Made by a program: the position numbers and the translations under genes | The notes under the pieces: generated by a model | Seen by the model: only the letters and a program-made list of their open reading frames with translations | Told to the model about the DNA's origin: nothing | Database searches by the model: none | Shown here: piece after piece, positions 5,797 to 7,765 of the stretch | Layout of the letters: each line of letters begins with the position of its first letter | How positions within the stretch are numbered: the first letter of the stretch is position 1 | Source: Micavibrio aeruginosavorus | GTDB taxonomy: Bacteria; Pseudomonadota; Alphaproteobacteria; Micavibrionales; Micavibrionaceae | NCBI GenBank assembly: GCA_003241285.1 | Contig: QFOT01000108.1 | Location: forward strand, 1 to 7,765 | Direction: 5' to 3' | Length of the DNA stretch: 7,765 bases

Positions 5797-6402
5797 TTAG
5801 TTTAGGACGACGTTGCGGAAGGTCAGAGAGACGCGGCGGGCGCGTTCGGTTTTGATACCGTAGATGACGTCTGATTTTCTGGCGGGGATTGCATGCTGCC
5901 ATTCGTAGCGGACGGGACCGGAAAGAACGATCAGGCTGCGTTCTCTGAGAGTGATGAATTTTTTCTCACCAGTTTTAGGATTGAAAAATTCCATTACACA
6001 GGGTGAACCTAAGCTTAACGATGAAATCTTATCTGCAAAGCACGGCACGCAATCAATATGCGCTGAAATACCTTGTCCAGGTAGATATTCATTCACAATG
6101 ACCTGATCCGGAATCGATGGAAAAATGCCATCATTGTGTAGTTTCGTGCTAATTGCTGAGAGCCAGTCAGGCAATAGCCCTAAATAGGCATCATTGCCGA
6201 CAGTGCGGGCTTTATAATCATATTTATAGCCGTAATGTTGCACGCGGCGTTTAAGATCTGTCAGCCATAGTTGCTGGTCGATTTGCGACAATAAGAGATC
6301 CTGCTCCTGGGCAGAAATGAAGTCAGGAATATAGGTCAGGCCTGAAATATTGATTTCTGGCGCTTCTTTCTGATCCATCAATAGACTTTGTTGCTCAAAC
6401 AT
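5797..6402 (-). CDS. AlkB-family 2-oxoglutarate/Fe(II)-dependent dioxygenase
   Basis: A 201-residue dioxygenase. The iron ligands are His115 and Asp117 (AHIDC) and His170 (WQHAIPAR). Asn104 and Tyr106 (NEY) and the C-terminal Arg190/Arg196 in RRVSLTFR match the 2-oxoglutarate-binding signature of AlkB proteins. HYGYKYDYKAR at 56-66 and LPGQGI at 107-112 are the hallmarks of a broad AlkB subgroup that resembles the dioxygenase part of ALKBH8 more than E. coli AlkB. Such enzymes oxidise alkyl groups on bases in DNA or RNA. The ATG overlaps the stop of the upstream methyltransferase by one base (TAATG), so the two are translationally coupled. All catalytic residues are present. Because it partners an RNA methyltransferase-like protein, RNA is the likelier substrate, but this is inference; DNA repair cannot be excluded. 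Confidence 0.92.
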   Translation of the reverse strand: MFEQQSLLMDQKEAPEINISGLTYIPDFISAQEQDLLLSQIDQQLWLTDLKRRVQHYGYKYDYKARTVGNDAYLGLLPDWLSAISTKLHNDGIFPSIPDQVIVNEYLPGQGISAHIDCVPCFADKISSLSLGSPCVMEFFNPKTGEKKFITLRERSLIVLSGPVRYEWQHAIPARKSDVIYGIKTERARRVSLTFRNVVLN

Positions 6403-7184
6403 TATTTCTTTAGCTCAAATATCCATGTCTTGAATTCATTATGCTTTTCAAGAGCGCTATCATCATCGTTTGTATTGATATGACTGTAACCAGGAAAGGA
6501 TTCTGGGTCAAAAGGATATGAGCCAAGTATGCTATATCCTGTCTTTTCAGAAGCCTCTTCGAATTGAAAAGCGCCATGATAATGCGGGTTGTCGACAGCT
6601 GTAATCAAGATTCTTCCGTTGGGCGCCAAGCAAGAGGCTGCGCTTTTGAGAAAATTACGGATGAGGATGTAATTAGGATTGCGGCCATATTCCGGCTCGC
6701 GGCTTCCGGCATTGGGAAACTGAAATACGATGGTGTCGAATTTCAGATGAGGAAAATATTGCTCCAGTTTTGTGGCATCGATCCCGTTTAAAACGGACGC
6801 GCCGGATTGTTTTAAGATTTCAGAATTCTGTTGCGCTTCCTCCGAAAGATCGGAAGTTTTCTCGTATGTTGTTGCAGTAATCTTTGATGAGGTAATACCG
6901 GGCATTTTTTCTATACTGAGGGCAAAGCTTAAATTGCCTTCGCCAACAAATAACGTCTTTCCGAGCTGTATCTGCGAAATGAAGAATGATGCTTTCCTTG
7001 CCGATGGCGCAATCGTTCTGCCAGTGGCATCGGTTTGGGCTGGCTGGCGGCCATAATGGAAGGCGAACCAATCTGTAATTTTTTGATGGGTGGCTTTGTG
7101 ATCAGGATGGGAATTGTTTTGATAGGCGGATGAGCCGATCAATCTGCCGATTTCATTCTCATCCGTTGTCATTAAATGTTTCAT
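6402..7184 (-). CDS. BMT5-like (DUF2431) Rossmann-fold methyltransferase
   Basis: A 260-residue protein whose core matches the DUF2431 domain of yeast Bmt5, the enzyme that makes m3U in 25S rRNA. Key parts are the SAM loop LFVGEGNLSFALS at 78-90, Tyr107/Glu108 at the second strand, DATKL at 136-140, VFQFPNAG at 153-160 (the family's NFPH-like motif IV), ILITAVDNPHY at 192-202 and FPGYSH at 230-235. The first 65 residues form a separate helical extension rich in His and Gln. The ATG at 7184 follows GAGG (7192-7189) at good spacing. It is the first gene of a two-gene operon with the AlkB-like dioxygenase. Its leader carries two terminator-like hairpins. The target is unknown: bacterial DUF2431 proteins are poorly characterised, so rRNA or tRNA uridine methylation is a family-based guess. 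Confidence 0.87.
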   Translation of the reverse strand: MKHLMTTDENEIGRLIGSSAYQNNSHPDHKATHQKITDWFAFHYGRQPAQTDATGRTIAPSARKASFFISQIQLGKTLFVGEGNLSFALSIEKMPGITSSKITATTYEKTSDLSEEAQQNSEILKQSGASVLNGIDATKLEQYFPHLKFDTIVFQFPNAGSREPEYGRNPNYILIRNFLKSAASCLAPNGRILITAVDNPHYHGAFQFEEASEKTGYSILGSYPFDPESFPGYSHINTNDDDSALEKHNEFKTWIFELKK

Positions 7185-7191
7185 GGTGCCT

Positions 7192-7227
7192 CGCTTATAA
7201 AAAAAGCGGATTAAAAAACGATCCGCT
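7192..7227 (-). terminator. Terminator-like hairpin next to the methyltransferase ribosome site
   Basis: Read leftward, AGCGGAT (7227-7221) pairs with ATCCGCT (7211-7205) around a nine-base loop and is followed by seven T's, a textbook intrinsic terminator. It lies only 15-43 bases before the methyltransferase ATG. The second arm can also pair with AAGCG at 7196-7192, which touches the GAGG ribosome site, so two exclusive folds are possible. That geometry suits attenuation. Confidence 0.6.
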
Positions 7228-7240
7228 GGCCCTCAAATAG

Positions 7241-7276
7241 AAAAAGGCCACGGTGCTGGACGCACCTGTGGCCTTT
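7241..7276 (-). terminator. Strong terminator-like hairpin in the leader of the methyltransferase operon
   Basis: AAAGGCCAC (7243-7251) plus GGTGC (7252-7256) pairs with GCACC (7262-7266) plus GTGGCCTTT (7268-7276): 14 base pairs, one bulged base (7267) and a five-base loop. On the minus strand it is followed by TTTTT (7245-7241). On the plus strand the T run is only three bases. It therefore serves leftward transcription, either ending an RNA from the right or acting in the leader of the methyltransferase mRNA. Confidence 0.65.
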
Positions 7277-7284
7277 ATGAAGAC

Positions 7285-7314
7285 TATATTCCTATATTAT
7301 GAGGTAAATGTCAA
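7285..7314 (-). promoter_or_regulatory. Promoter-like element for the methyltransferase-AlkB operon
   Basis: On the minus strand TTGACA (7314-7309) is a perfect -35 box. A -10-like GAATAT or AATATA follows after 17 or 18 bases (7291-7285), within a run of TATA-like sequence. Transcription would start near 7280, directly before the first hairpin. The -35 is convincing, the -10 is weak. Confidence 0.5.
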
Positions 7315-7385
7315 GATTTCAGTTTACGCTAAAATTCGTGTAATCCATTGAAATTGCTATACTTAGAGAATAACTGGCCACAGGC

Positions 7386-7422
7386 GCGCTAAGCACAACC
7401 AATAAAATCAATGACTTAGCGC
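7386..7422. repeat. 8-bp inverted repeat in the right intergenic region
   Basis: GCGCTAAG (7386-7393) and CTTAGCGC (7415-7422) are perfect reverse complements around a 21-base loop. On the plus strand the second arm is followed by a pyrimidine-rich stretch. It may be a weak terminator or a protein-binding site. Otherwise nothing was recognised between 7315 and 7505 except a weak TTGACT (7461-7466) that could be a -35 for the next ORF. Confidence 0.35.
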
Positions 7423-7505
7423 TTATTTCTCTCCTCTTTATTAACCATAATATGCAATAATTGACTTACACGGTACTTAAACGTTTTACCTTGTGGAGTT
7501 TTTTT

Positions 7506-7595
7506 ATGGAGATGGAGACCAACCATTCGGTTTTAGGCGGCAAAGCCTATGTTTATAACCTGAAGGTCGTCAATACGGGAATCGAGATAGCATAA
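7506..7595 (+). pseudogene. Short ORF (29 aa), possible remnant of a tyrosine-recombinase N-terminus
   Basis: The ATG follows GTGGAG (7493-7498) at a usable spacing. The segment NHSVLGGKAYVY recalls the extreme N-terminus of some alphaproteobacterial phage-type integrases, but the likeness ends after about 16 residues and a TAA follows at residue 30. The reading frame downstream of that stop stays in phase with the next ORF start at 7650. It may equally be a small independent peptide or a leader. No integrase catalytic region is present. Confidence 0.25.
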
Positions 7596-7649
7596 ATTCA
7601 ATTCACAAATTATCCGGAACGGTTTTTGATTGGTTTAGGGAGGCTAAAT

Positions 7650-7765
7650 ATGAAGGCTTATAGAGATATAGATGGTGATTCTGGGAACCGGATATGAGGA
7701 CGGGGCCGGTTTTATCAGAGTGCAGTTTAAGAATGGTGCGATCTATCTCTATACTGACGCCAGGT
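7650..7765 (+). pseudogene. KTSC-like small protein gene, frameshifted and cut by the window edge
   Basis: The ATG at 7650 follows a strong ribosome site (AGGGAGG, 7637-7643). It begins MKAYRDIDGDSG, then stops at a TGA (7695-7697). The matching continuation, GYEDGAGFIRVQFKNGAIYL and on to YTDAR, lies one frame over from about 7690 to the window edge. The G-Y-x(7)-RVQFKNG-x-IYLY pattern resembles KTSC domains, whose function is not established to my knowledge. An intact gene would be roughly 70-80 codons. A single indel between 7680 and 7690 explains the break. Confidence 0.55.

Noticed and set aside
1..7765. CRISPR array
   Set aside because: No regularly spaced direct repeats with unique spacers were seen on either strand; the short repeats near 3711-3778 are two pairs only.

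Overview
The window looks like an accessory region of a Gram-negative bacterium, probably an alphaproteobacterium. That guess rests only on the general look of the AlkB-like, BMT5-like, AbiEi and KTSC-like proteins, and no rRNA, complete tRNA or marker gene confirms it. The left 3.6 kb is clearly more AT-rich than the part right of about 4 kb, so the two halves may have different origins.

Left block (1-3642). A tight leftward operon encodes an XRE-type repressor, then a MoeB/ThiF/HesA-like E1 adenylyltransferase, then a large STAND/AAA_16-type ATPase that runs off the left edge. The ATPase is easily missed because its reading frame has no stop in the window, yet it fills 1-1555. The genes overlap by 23 bp or abut with no gap (TAA directly followed by ATG), so they are probably made as one unit. 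Divergent from the operon, across a short AT-rich region with a perfect 17-bp palindrome, are an unknown 173-aa helical protein and then a 65-aa small protein. An E1-like activating enzyme coupled to a STAND ATPase and a repressor is the best candidate here for an undescribed system, possibly defence or signalling. That role is inferred from domains and gene order only.

Junction (3643-3923). Non-coding, with a sequence resembling the T-arm and 3' end of a tRNA followed by short direct repeats. This resembles the attachment region of a tyrosine-integrase island whose integrase is absent here.

AbiE block (3924-5659). A leftward AbiEi-AbiEii type IV toxin-antitoxin pair with a promoter and inverted repeat upstream. 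Each gene is broken by one single-base indel in or next to a short T run. Restoring one base in each gives 209 and 359 residues, so the cause is recent decay, slippage or sequence error.

Right block (5797-7314). A leftward two-gene operon encodes a BMT5-like (DUF2431) Rossmann methyltransferase and an AlkB-family 2-oxoglutarate/Fe(II) dioxygenase, overlapping by one base. It is preceded by a leader with two terminator-like hairpins behind a promoter-like TTGACA element. The pair suggests RNA modification, by sequential modification or by adding and removing a methyl group.

Right edge (7315-7765). An inverted repeat, a 29-codon ORF that may be a gene remnant, and a frameshifted KTSC-like small gene cut by the window edge.
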